52,406 nt of DNA. Source: Bradyrhizobium aeschynomenes. GTDB taxonomy: Bacteria > Pseudomonadota > Alphaproteobacteria > Rhizobiales > Xanthobacteraceae. The notes under the pieces are model-generated. The model did no database searches, was not told the DNA's origin, and saw only the letters and a list, made by a program, of their open reading frames with translations. A program made the translations under genes and the position numbers. The stretch spans positions 129,242 through 181,647 of the forward strand of contig NZ_JABFDM010000012.1 in assembly GCF_013178945.1 (NCBI RefSeq), in the 5' to 3' direction. This document shows positions 1-7,313 of this stretch, one piece after another (positions within the stretch are counted from its first letter, which is position 1; each line of letters opens with the position of its first letter).

Positions 1-576
1 GGCGTCACACCAGCCCTTCATGAGATCCCAGCGCCGGAACAGATTGACGCCCGCGGCCGAGGTAACCTCCTCGATGCGACGTTGCATGTCCCAGGCACGC
101 GCCAGCCGCTCTGGCGGGTCGACCATCGCAGCCGTGTACTGCAGGTCCATGACGATGACATCGATCGGCAGTCGGGCCAGCCAGCCGAGGCCGTTGCGGA
201 GCGCCGTTTCGACCTCATCGAGGTTGGAGGTCTGGTAGCGATAGACGGCGTTGGTACCGACCTGCCAGATCACCAGCGACGGCTGCTCCGCTATGACGTC
301 GCTCTCGATGCGGGAGAGCTCTTCTGGAGCCTCCTGTCCGCCGATGCCGCGATTGAGGACGTCGATCACGCAGCCGAAATTGGCTTTCTGCTTGCGCAGC
401 TTCTGCTCGAGCCGCGCCGGAAACGCCACGATATCGTTGGTGCCAGCGGTCGAGGACGAGCCGAGCGCCACCACGCGGGTCTTGCGCCGGGTCACGAGAC
501 CCTCGCGGAAATGCCGGATCGGATAGCGAAACGCGCTGGTAGCGTCGGGAAATCTGCAAGAGCTTGTCGCGGTCAT
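1..576 (-). CDS. SGNH/GDSL-type hydrolase, 3' end outside window
   Basis: Reading the minus strand from an ATG at 576 gives an uninterrupted frame of 192 residues that runs off the left edge, so only the N-terminal part is visible. Residues 35-45 (VVALGSSSTAG) look like block I of the SGNH/GDSL esterase fold, with a GSSS nucleophile turn in place of GDSL. NRGIGG (75-80) fits block II with its oxyanion Gly, and WQVGTNAV (104-111) carries the block III Asn. The C-terminal DxxH block lies beyond the window. No signal peptide is evident. The family hydrolyses esters of lipids, acylated sugars or peptidoglycan, and the substrate cannot be told here. It is divergent from the SDR gene across a 131-bp gap that must hold both promoters. 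Confidence 0.85.
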   Translation of the reverse strand, partial: MTATSSCRFPDATSAFRYPIRHFREGLVTRRKTRVVALGSSSTAGTNDIVAFPARLEQKLRKQKANFGCVIDVLNRGIGGQEAPEELSRIESDVIAEQPSLVIWQVGTNAVYRYQTSNLDEVETALRNGLGWLARLPIDVIVMDLQYTAAMVDPPERLARAWDMQRRIEEVTSAAGVNLFRRWDLMKGWCDA

Positions 577-707
577 GGTCACCTCTGACAAACCACGCCT
601 TCTGATTGCAATTGAATGCACCGGCCGCTCAGCCATTGCAACTCGTCCGCAGGGCAATAGTATAAAAAGGAACGCTGCGGGGCGTGTGAACGGGGATCAG
701 GGACGGA

Positions 708-1388
708 ATGAACGGAGCAGTGATTGTCATCACGGGGGCGCAGGGCGCGCTCGGGCGCAGCGTGGCCGATCTCGCGCTGGCGCGTGGCGCGCATGTGGCT
801 GGAATCGATCACGCCCAGGCCGAAATCCCTGCCAGTGACGACCGCATCGAGCTCGGAGGCGTCGATCTGTCCGATCCAGACCAGGCCAAGGTCGCAATCG
901 ACTCGGTCGCTGCCCATTTCGGCACGCTGGATGCCCTGATCAACATCGCCGGCGCATTTGCTTTCGAGAATGCCGCCGATGGCGACGACAGCGTCTGGGA
1001 GAAGATGCATGCGCGCAATCTCATGACCGCGCTGCATGCCTCCCGCGCCGCGATCCCGCATCTGGTGCGCTCCAGCACCGGCCGAATCGTCAATATCGGC
1101 GCTATGGGGGCACTGCAGGCCGGCGCCGGCATGGGCCCCTATGCCGCCTCCAAGTCCGGCGTGCATCGCTTGACCGAAGCGCTCGCGGCGGAGTGGAAGG
1201 GCAAGATCACCGTCAACGCCGTACTGCCTTCGACGATCGACACGCCGGCAAACCGCGCCAGCATGCCGAAAGCCGATTTTGACAAATGGGTGACGCCGCA
1301 GGAGCTTGCCGAGGTGATCCTGTTTCTGGCCAGCGATGCGGCAAGCGGTGTCACCGGGGCACTGATACCGGTGGTCGGCCGCGTTTAG
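708..1388 (+). CDS. Short-chain dehydrogenase/reductase, QDPR-like
   Basis: This is a 226-residue Rossmann protein. TGAQGALG (9-16) is the TGxxxGxG cofactor-binding loop, NIAGA (79-83) the NNAG-like motif, and YAASK (145-149) the catalytic Tyr/Lys pair. The position 13 residues before the Tyr, normally the catalytic Ser, is Ala132. That is also seen in dihydropteridine-reductase-type SDRs, so a reductase of that subclass is likely, but the substrate is unknown. It is soluble and cytoplasmic. The next gene follows about 90 bp downstream on the same strand. Family assignment is secure, specific function is not. Confidence 0.9.
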   Translation: MNGAVIVITGAQGALGRSVADLALARGAHVAGIDHAQAEIPASDDRIELGGVDLSDPDQAKVAIDSVAAHFGTLDALINIAGAFAFENAADGDDSVWEKMHARNLMTALHASRAAIPHLVRSSTGRIVNIGAMGALQAGAGMGPYAASKSGVHRLTEALAAEWKGKITVNAVLPSTIDTPANRASMPKADFDKWVTPQELAEVILFLASDAASGVTGALIPVVGRV

Positions 1389-1477
1389 CAGACCGCGCCC
1401 GAGCCGCAGTTCGCACTGACACGACGAGACGCATCGGGCTAGACTCGCGGCGCTTGAGTCGCAACGATGGACGCCCC

Positions 1478-2176
1478 TTGGAAACCACGCTCTACCTTCC
1501 CGTCAAACGCTTCCTCGAAAACCTCGGCTTCACGGCCAAGGGGGAAGTCGGCGGCTGTGACGTGGTCGCGCTGAAGGGTGAGGACCCGCCGATCGTGGTC
1601 ATCTGTGAGCTGAAGCAGGCCTTCAACCTGGAACTGCTGCTGCAGGCGGTCGACCGCGCCGGCGCCTGTGACGAGGTGTGGATCGCCGCCCGATTGTCGG
1701 TGCGGGGCAAGGGCCGCGAGAGCGACACGCGCTATCGAAATCTGTGCCGACGGCTCGGTTTCGGCATGCTGGCGGTGACTTCCAACGGCCAGGTCGAAGT
1801 CCTGGTCCCGCCGCCAACCACTGCGCCCCGCAAGAACCCCAAGAAGCGATCGCGCCTGGTGATCGAGCATCAGCGCCGCAAGGGCGACCCTGTCACCGGC
1901 GGCTCGACCCGGACACCTCTCATGACGGCCTACCGGCAGCAGGCGCTGGCCTGCGCCTCGGCGCTCTCGGACGGCCCGAAACGCGTCCGCGAGCTGCGAG
2001 CGGACATTCCTGATGCACCGAAGATCCTTCAGCGCAATGTCTACGGCTGGTTCGACCGCGCCGAACGCGGCGTCTACGCCCTCACCAAAGCCGGGCACGC
2101 GGCCTTGCGCCGCTGGCCCCAGGATATCCACATGACGGCGGCAGCGTTGCCCGATCGCGACATGGTGAACGCATAG
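1478..2176 (+). CDS. DUF2161 family PD-(D/E)XK-type putative phosphodiesterase
   Basis: The product is about 232 residues. I chose the TTG at 1478 because the protein then begins LETTLYLPVKRFLE, like family members that start METxLYxPVK. Another TTG at 1454 is in frame, and no ATG lies close upstream. The N-terminal half has a nuclease-type core: Asp28 in GGCDVVAL, then Glu44-Leu-Lys46 in VICELKQ, which fits the D...ExK signature of the restriction-endonuclease-like fold. A basic linker (KNPKKRSRLV) leads to a C-terminal winged-helix-like domain with alternating helices (residues about 145-220). The protein is probably a DNA- or nucleotide-acting enzyme, but no experimental role is known to me. 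There are no adjacent restriction or toxin genes. Confidence 0.8.
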   Translation: METTLYLPVKRFLENLGFTAKGEVGGCDVVALKGEDPPIVVICELKQAFNLELLLQAVDRAGACDEVWIAARLSVRGKGRESDTRYRNLCRRLGFGMLAVTSNGQVEVLVPPPTTAPRKNPKKRSRLVIEHQRRKGDPVTGGSTRTPLMTAYRQQALACASALSDGPKRVRELRADIPDAPKILQRNVYGWFDRAERGVYALTKAGHAALRRWPQDIHMTAAALPDRDMVNA

Positions 2177-2254
2177 CTGGGCTGCCGCGCAGATTTCATA
2201 TTGCAATGCAACAAAGCTGCTTCTAGGTATCCCCGACGATTCACGAGGCCTCCC

Positions 2255-2560
2255 ATGAGCGAAGATTGGAACACCAAGTACGGTCCGCGTCGCGTCAGGC
2301 GTGATCCCCCGACTCTGGAGGAGGCGATCTTCGCGGCGTCCGGCATCACCGATGATGTCCAGGCCCAGGCTGAGATCGCATCAGCTCTGATGGGGCTGCC
2401 GCTCGAGCAGGTGCTGCCGGAGGTCAAGAAGGCGGTCCGGGTTGCCGCGCGCACCAATACGCGGGTCATCACGGCTGATCAGGGCACGCAGCAGCGCGCC
2501 GTCGTGGTCGAGCGCCGCACCGTACGCCGCTTCAATTTCGACAAGCGCACCGGCACCTGA
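2255..2560 (+). CDS. Conserved hypothetical protein, 101 aa
   Basis: This small soluble protein begins MSEDWNTKYGPRRVRRDPP. A helical central part follows (residues about 20-65, with acidic and hydrophobic repeats), then a basic C-terminus. No domain is recognisable to me. The ATG at 2255 is preferred over the in-frame extension to 2201 because the upstream residues are basic and low quality and because homolog-like sequence starts at MSED. Codon use and GC are like the neighbours. It is followed by a perfect 14-bp inverted repeat that probably ends transcription from both sides. Confidence 0.7.
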   Translation: MSEDWNTKYGPRRVRRDPPTLEEAIFAASGITDDVQAQAEIASALMGLPLEQVLPEVKKAVRVAARTNTRVITADQGTQQRAVVVERRTVRRFNFDKRTGT

Positions 2561-2614
2561 CCGTTGCGGCGCGCCACTGGATAGCCGCCCGCCGCAGCTA
2601 GCAACGACTTCCAC

Positions 2615-2654
2615 GACAAAAGCGCGACAGCGAAATCGCCGTCGCGCTTTTGTC
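2615..2654. terminator. Bidirectional hairpin terminator between converging genes
   Basis: The arms gacaaaagcgcgac (2615-2628) and gtcgcgcttttgtc (2641-2654) are perfect reverse complements over 14 bp. The loop can itself pair gcg with cgc around aaat. Each arm carries an A/T tract at its outer side, so the transcript from either strand ends in a U-containing stem. It lies 54 bp after the plus-strand gene and 35 bp before the end of the minus-strand GNAT gene, as expected for a shared terminator. Confidence 0.8.
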
Positions 2655-2689
2655 ATTTGCAAGCGTTGTCGTCGACGAGCCGCTCCTGA

Positions 2690-3313
2690 TCAAGCGGCGC
2701 GCTTGTCCCCGTACATCCGGGTCACGAGCTTCCAGCAAGCCCGGTTCAAATTGAAGAATGCACGCGCGGCTGCGATCGGCGCGTCGATCACGAGCTTGGC
2801 GAATTCATCCTGGGGCTGCTCGGTGAGATCAATCGTGCCGGTCGACTCGCCATGCCGGAACGCCAGATGCGCACCGAACTTGAAGGCGAGCGCACGCATG
2901 GCGTGGTTCTGCGAACCCGTGGTTACCCGCAGCTTGCGATAACCCTTCCAGCGCGCTTCCGAGATCACACGCTGGAACAGCAGGCTGCCGACGCCACGGC
3001 GCCGCACGCAGGACTCGACGCTGAACGCGATCTCCGGAAGCCCGTCCTCGGACTGCTCCGGCGGATGCAACTCTGCCGCGCCGCGCACCATGCCGTTTTC
3101 CATGTAGGCGACGACGATCGTGCCGTCAGCCGCACACCGGGCCGCGTAGCGTTCGATGAAACTGTCATCGAGAAAACCGTTGAACCGATCATGCCGGCTC
3201 TCAGGATCGAGCCGCAGCAGATGATCGCGCAGCAGCGGCAGTTCTTCATGCTGGCTGAGCGTCCGCACATAGCCGAAGCCCGGCCGGGGACGAAAAGTAT
3301 CTACCTGTGTCAC
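2690..3313 (-). CDS. GNAT family N-acetyltransferase
   Basis: The protein is about 207 residues. The acetyl-CoA pyrophosphate loop is clear: ESCVRRRGVGSLLFQRV carries the R/Q-x-x-G-x-G/A motif (RRRGVG), preceded by the beta strand PEIAFSVE. The C-terminal tail is aromatic and basic and may be an extra helix. The open frame begins at a TTG (3319). The GTG at 3313 has AGGAG nine bases upstream, a better-spaced ribosome site, so I prefer it. The acetyl acceptor cannot be deduced. The gene stands alone, with a 150-bp upstream region that includes a 12-bp palindrome. Confidence 0.85.
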   Translation of the reverse strand: MTQVDTFRPRPGFGYVRTLSQHEELPLLRDHLLRLDPESRHDRFNGFLDDSFIERYAARCAADGTIVVAYMENGMVRGAAELHPPEQSEDGLPEIAFSVESCVRRRGVGSLLFQRVISEARWKGYRKLRVTTGSQNHAMRALAFKFGAHLAFRHGESTGTIDLTEQPQDEFAKLVIDAPIAAARAFFNLNRACWKLVTRMYGDKRAA

Positions 3314-3460
3314 TGCCAAAGACTCCTCTCCGAAGCCCTCCGCGTACAGACGTCTTTCCCTAGACAGCAGCTATATTGTGCATCGCAACATTCATTGCAA
3401 GCCCCGTGCTCTACGGAGAGAACATGCGGCCATGCACGGGTCGCGTGAGTTAATGATTTG

Positions 3461-3472
3461 TTCGTATACGAA
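3461..3472. other. 12-bp perfect palindrome in the GNAT upstream region
   Basis: TTCGTATACGAA lies between the stop of the thioesterase gene and the GNAT promoter region. It could be an operator or the tip of a small terminator. No T-run flanks it, so an operator is somewhat more likely. Confidence 0.35.
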
Positions 3473-3475
3473 TGG

Positions 3476-3874
3476 TCACAGCACCAGCTGAGTCTGGCTG
3501 ACGATCGCCACCAGCCTACCGTCGTCGGTCTCGATACGGGTCTGCCAGACCTGGGTGCGGCGGCCACGATGCACCGGCGTCGCAATGGCCGTCACCACGC
3601 TCCCCTCCTTGGCGCCGCCGATGAAGTTGGTCTTGCTTTCGATCGTCGTGGTGCCCTTGGCATCCTCGGGCAGATTGATCACGGTCGCAGCGGCGCCGAC
3701 CGAATCGGCGAGAGCCATGATCGCACCGCCATGGATGGTGTGATGTAGCGTGCAGAGATCCGGCCGGACCAGCATCTGCGCCACCACGCGCTCAGCGCTG
3801 GCCTCGGTGAAGGTGACACCCTTCAACTCGGCGAACGGCATCTTCAGAGAATTGATTCTTTCGAGCGGCGTCAT
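3476..3874 (-). CDS. PaaI-type hotdog-fold thioesterase
   Basis: The protein has 132 residues from the ATG at 3874, which is preceded by a strong AGGAGGG ribosome site. That site decides the start against an in-frame extension to 3973. The hotdog fold is marked by TIHGGAIMALADSVGAAA (46-63), with the HGG of the catalytic helix and Asp57 in the position used to activate water in PaaI/YbgC-like thioesterases. A second conserved stretch, TTTIESKTNFIGGAKEG, fits the central beta sheet. It probably hydrolyses an aromatic or medium-chain acyl-CoA in the cytoplasm. The substrate is not determinable, and no phenylacetate genes are nearby. Confidence 0.88.
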   Translation of the reverse strand: MTPLERINSLKMPFAELKGVTFTEASAERVVAQMLVRPDLCTLHHTIHGGAIMALADSVGAAATVINLPEDAKGTTTIESKTNFIGGAKEGSVVTAIATPVHRGRRTQVWQTRIETDDGRLVAIVSQTQLVL

Positions 3875-3993
3875 GCCGTTCCCTCCTGCGACCGGACCAC
3901 ACGTCTTTCGCGTGCCTGCACCTGATCTGAATGCATCGAGCTTCGAATCGAAGGCAATGACCCGAGAGGTCATTGCCTTCGCGGGTCACAAAG

Positions 3994-5274
3994 TCAGGAC
4001 GTCTCGACGCCGCACCATTCGGCAATGAACAGCGCCATGGCCTTGGTCACCTGACGCAGCGAGTCGATCTCGACATATTCATTGAAGCCGTGCATCGCCG
4101 CACCGGTGGCGCCGAAGCAGAGGCTCGGGATGTTGTAGTTCAGCCCATAGAAGCGCGTGTCGGTCAGCGCCGTGAAGACGAGATCCTGCACCTCACCGCC
4201 ATAGACGGCGGCGAATGCCTTGCCGAACGCCGCCTCGGGCTCGGCCGAATTGGTTAGTTCGTAACCTTCCGACAGGAAGCCGGACCATTCGACCACCGGC
4301 GGATTGTTCGAGAGGAAGCGGTGATCGCGCGAGGCTGCGGCGATGCAGGCGAGGATCTCGTTCTGGCAATCCTTGATCGACCAGCCGGGCAGGATCGCAA
4401 TCCGGCAATCGACGTCGCACCAGGCCGGTACGCTCGAGGCCCAGTCGCCGCCTCTGATGATGCCCGGATTGAAGTTGATCGGATGCGTGAGCGTCTTGAA
4501 GTGACGGTCGCTCTTGGCGCGCTCGTTCCACTCCGCTTCGAGCTTCTCCAGCGCATGAATGAGGTGATAGGTCGCCTGGATCGCATTGGCGCCGACGCCG
4601 GCCTCGAAGACATGCGCGGGGAAGCCGCGCACCTTCAGGCGGAACCAGATCACGCCGACCTGCGAGCGAACCATCTTGCCGTTGGTCGGCTCCGGAATGA
4701 AGCAGGCGTCGGCGCGGTAGCCGCGCTGCAAGGTCGAGAGCGCACCGACCCCGGTGCTCTCCTCCTCGATCACGGACTGGACGTGAATGCGTGCGGTCGG
4801 CCTGAAGCCTGCGGCCTTGATGGCGTCGAGCGCATACAGCGCGCCGATCGTCCCGGACTTCATGTCGCAGGCGCCGCGACCATACATCCGACCGTCGCGG
4901 ATGACCGGCGAGAATGGCGGTGTCTCCCACATGTCGAGCGGACCGGCGGGCACGACGTCGCAATGCCCCTGCAGGATCAGCGAGCGCCCCGCCGTGGTCG
5001 TCGGCCGATACGTTCCGACGACACTGCGCCCCTTCGAGAAATCATGCTCGATCGGGCCGTAGCCCCGCATGTCCTTCAGATCATCGAGATCGATGTGCCA
5101 ATCGTCGACCTCGTAGCCGCGGGCGCGCAGGAGATCACCGAACATGTCCTGGCATGGCCCTTCGGCGCCGCGCGTCGAGGGGATCGCGACGAAGTCGCTG
5201 GTTGTGGCGAGCTGCCGGTCGAAGCCGGCATCGACGGCGTCGACGATCCGCTGCGTAATGTCCTTGGTGATCAT
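3994..5274 (-). CDS. ArgE/DapE family (M20) deacylase
   Basis: This is a 426-residue zinc-dependent amidohydrolase. Metal and catalytic residues are in place: GHCDVV (His104, Asp106), GRGACDMKSG (Asp137 bridging), IEEESTG (Glu170-171), PEP (Glu195) and a C-terminal AAMHGFNEYV His. A lid or dimerisation domain follows the Glu195 region. Family members remove acyl groups from acetylornithine, succinyl-diaminopimelate or related amino acids. The length and ArgE/DapE-like features fit such a role, but this copy is not linked to arginine or lysine genes, so the substrate is open. It is divergent from a 50-residue membrane protein gene. Confidence 0.9.
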   Translation of the reverse strand: MITKDITQRIVDAVDAGFDRQLATTSDFVAIPSTRGAEGPCQDMFGDLLRARGYEVDDWHIDLDDLKDMRGYGPIEHDFSKGRSVVGTYRPTTTAGRSLILQGHCDVVPAGPLDMWETPPFSPVIRDGRMYGRGACDMKSGTIGALYALDAIKAAGFRPTARIHVQSVIEEESTGVGALSTLQRGYRADACFIPEPTNGKMVRSQVGVIWFRLKVRGFPAHVFEAGVGANAIQATYHLIHALEKLEAEWNERAKSDRHFKTLTHPINFNPGIIRGGDWASSVPAWCDVDCRIAILPGWSIKDCQNEILACIAAASRDHRFLSNNPPVVEWSGFLSEGYELTNSAEPEAAFGKAFAAVYGGEVQDLVFTALTDTRFYGLNYNIPSLCFGATGAAMHGFNEYVEIDSLRQVTKAMALFIAEWCGVETS

Positions 5275-5421
5275 GCCTGTTCAGGTTCCAAATTGCTGAC
5301 GATCCCAACAAACCATACTTCGCAGCACTGTTGCACCGGATTTGCCACTGCTTTCAGAATCGCAAGCCTCCCCGTACACTGGCGCATACGAAAAACGACA
5401 AAACATATTCTGGAATTTCAC

Positions 5422-5574
5422 ATGTCGGATCATCGCAACGTTCTTTATTTCCTGCTCGGCATTCTCACCGCGGCCATCGTCGTGCTCGGTTATAATTTCT
5501 ACCAGGCCAAGAAGCAGCCCGACGGATTTCAGATCAATGTCGGGCCGAACGGTGTGAAGATCGAGGGAAAGTGA
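5422..5574 (+). CDS. Small single-pass membrane protein, 50 aa
   Basis: A 50-codon frame starts at ATG 5422. Residues 7-24 (VLYFLLGILTAAIVVLGY) form one membrane helix, followed by a short polar tail (KKQPDGFQINVGPNGVKIEGK). The stop codon overlaps the ATG of the next gene by one base (TGATG), so the two are probably translationally coupled. I do not recognise a family. The regular hydrophobic helix and the coupling argue that it is real. Confidence 0.7.
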   Translation: MSDHRNVLYFLLGILTAAIVVLGYNFYQAKKQPDGFQINVGPNGVKIEGK

Positions 5575-5846
5575 TGCGTCTTGTCCATATGTCGCGGCGG
5601 TGTCGTGCCGCGCAGTCTCTTGCCGGCCTCGGCCTCGTGCTGCTGCTGCTCGCCACGCCGGCGCAGGCGCAATATGTCGGGCGCGAACAGGACGTGATCG
5701 ACCTCCGGCTCGGCCAGCGCGTGCTGGTCGATGACGGCACCTGCCCCGCCGGTCAGGTCAAGGAGGTCTCCGGCTCCCGGATGGCCGAAACCGGCATTGT
5801 CCGCACCACGAAATGCGTGCCCCGCTTCGGGCCGAAGAAGAAGTAG
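5574..5846 (+). CDS. Small secreted hypothetical protein, 90 aa
   Basis: The ATG at 5574 overlaps the preceding stop. A basic N-region and a hydrophobic core (LAGLGLVLLLLATPAQAQ) form a Sec signal peptide with likely cleavage at AQA-Q near residue 34. The mature part is about 56 residues and has two Cys (in GTCPAGQVKE and TTKCVPRFG) that could form a disulfide in the periplasm. Conserved-looking segments are DVIDLRLGQRVLVDDG and KEVSGSRM. It resembles short alphaproteobacterial DUF proteins, but I do not assign one. Confidence 0.75.
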   Translation: MRLVHMSRRCRAAQSLAGLGLVLLLLATPAQAQYVGREQDVIDLRLGQRVLVDDGTCPAGQVKEVSGSRMAETGIVRTTKCVPRFGPKKK

Positions 5847-5955
5847 CAGCGCATTCCGGCCGGACGTCGCCAAAACGACCGGCGTGACCTGACGCACAGA
5901 GCCTCATCGTCGCATCGCCCATGCTCCCGCCGGTGCACAATCGCGGGGACTGATC

Positions 5956-7302
5956 ATGTCGATGTCACTGGTACAGGATCACGGCTTCTTCGAGCCGGCA
6001 GACCGGCCGCAGCCGGTCAAGGCCGATTTCAGCCGCTATGCCCTGCTCGGCTATCTGTCGATCGCGCTGGTGTTCGGCGGCTTCGGCGTATGGGCCGCCT
6101 ACGCGCCGCTCGACCGCGCGGCGATCGCGCCGGGCACGGTGTCGGTCTCCGGCGATCACAAGGTCGTCCAGCACCGCGAGGGCGGGATCGTCAGGGAGAT
6201 CCTGGCCAAGGAGACCCACGCCGTGCATCGCGGCGACCTGCTGTTCCGGCTGCAGCCGACCGAGGCGCAGGCCAACACGGACCTGCTGCGCAAGCAGATG
6301 GACGCCGCCTTGGCCGAGGAGGCGCGCCTGCTGGCGGAGCGCGGCAATGCGAGGATGATCTCCTTCCCCGACAGCCTGCTCCGTCGGCAGCACGTGCCTG
6401 AAGCAGCCCTCGTCATCGCCGACCAGCAGCGCCTTTTCATCGAGCGGCGCAATGGCCTGATCAGCCAGATCAACATCCTGAACTCGCAGATCGCCCAGCA
6501 GCAGCAGGAGCTCGCCGGACGCGACCGCCAGCGCGCCGCGCTCGTCGCCCAACGCGCGAGCTTCGAGACCCAGATGAACAACGTGCGGCCGGCGGTCGCC
6601 GGCGGCTACTATCCGCGCAACAAGTTCCTCGAGCTGGAACGGGAACGCGCCCGCGTCGAAGGCGACCTCGGCCAGGCGCAGGCGGACGTGGCGCGTCTGA
6701 CCCAGACGGCGGCGCAAACGCGCCTGCAGATCGACCAGACCATGCAGAAGTACCTTGCCGAGGTCGGCCAGCAGCTCGACGGCACCCGCGCCAAGCTGTC
6801 CGACCTGCGCGAGAAGCTCGTCATCGCCGAGGACGTGCTGCGCCGTGTCGACATTCGCGCCGAGCGCGACGGCATCGTCATGAACATGAAGGTCCACACC
6901 GTCGGCGCCGTCGTAAAGCCCGGCGACACGCTCGCCGAGATCGTCCCGGTCGGCGAAGGCGTCGACGTGATGGCGCACGTCTCTCCGCGCGACATCGAGA
7001 GCGTCGCCATAGGCCAGAAGGCCGAGGTGCGCTTCCCCAACTTCTCCTCGCGCACGACGCCTGCGATCTTTGGCAAGGTGCAGAGCGTCTCGGCGGACGC
7101 GATGAACGACGAGGCGACCAAGCAGAGCTACTACTCGGCACGCGTCGTGATCGACTATTCGACCATTCCGCCCGACATCGCCGACAAGATCCTGCCGGGC
7201 ATGCAGGCCGACGTGATCATCTCCACGGGCGAGCGCACCGTGCTCGAATATCTCGTGGGACCGCTGCTCAACACGCTTGCCAAGACGTTCCGCGAGAAAT
7301 GA
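5956..7302 (+). CDS. HlyD family type I secretion periplasmic adaptor
   Basis: The product is 448 residues. A cytoplasmic tail (1-27) and one membrane helix (about 28-48) are followed by a barrel-sandwich segment (PGTVSVSGDHKVVQHREGGIV), a long Gln/Arg-rich coiled-coil hairpin (about 105-290) and the conserved C-terminal HlyD block (RAERDGIVMNMKVHTVG, then VGEGVDVMAHVSP). This is the PrtE/PrsE/AprE type, which bridges an inner-membrane ABC exporter to a TolC-like channel. Its partner is probably the ABC protein at 9178-10902 on the same strand, although a minus-strand gene lies between them. No outer-membrane channel or RTX substrate gene is in the window. Confidence 0.92.
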   Translation: MSMSLVQDHGFFEPADRPQPVKADFSRYALLGYLSIALVFGGFGVWAAYAPLDRAAIAPGTVSVSGDHKVVQHREGGIVREILAKETHAVHRGDLLFRLQPTEAQANTDLLRKQMDAALAEEARLLAERGNARMISFPDSLLRRQHVPEAALVIADQQRLFIERRNGLISQINILNSQIAQQQQELAGRDRQRAALVAQRASFETQMNNVRPAVAGGYYPRNKFLELERERARVEGDLGQAQADVARLTQTAAQTRLQIDQTMQKYLAEVGQQLDGTRAKLSDLREKLVIAEDVLRRVDIRAERDGIVMNMKVHTVGAVVKPGDTLAEIVPVGEGVDVMAHVSPRDIESVAIGQKAEVRFPNFSSRTTPAIFGKVQSVSADAMNDEATKQSYYSARVVIDYSTIPPDIADKILPGMQADVIISTGERTVLEYLVGPLLNTLAKTFREK

Positions 7303-7313
7303 TGCGGCGGCAC

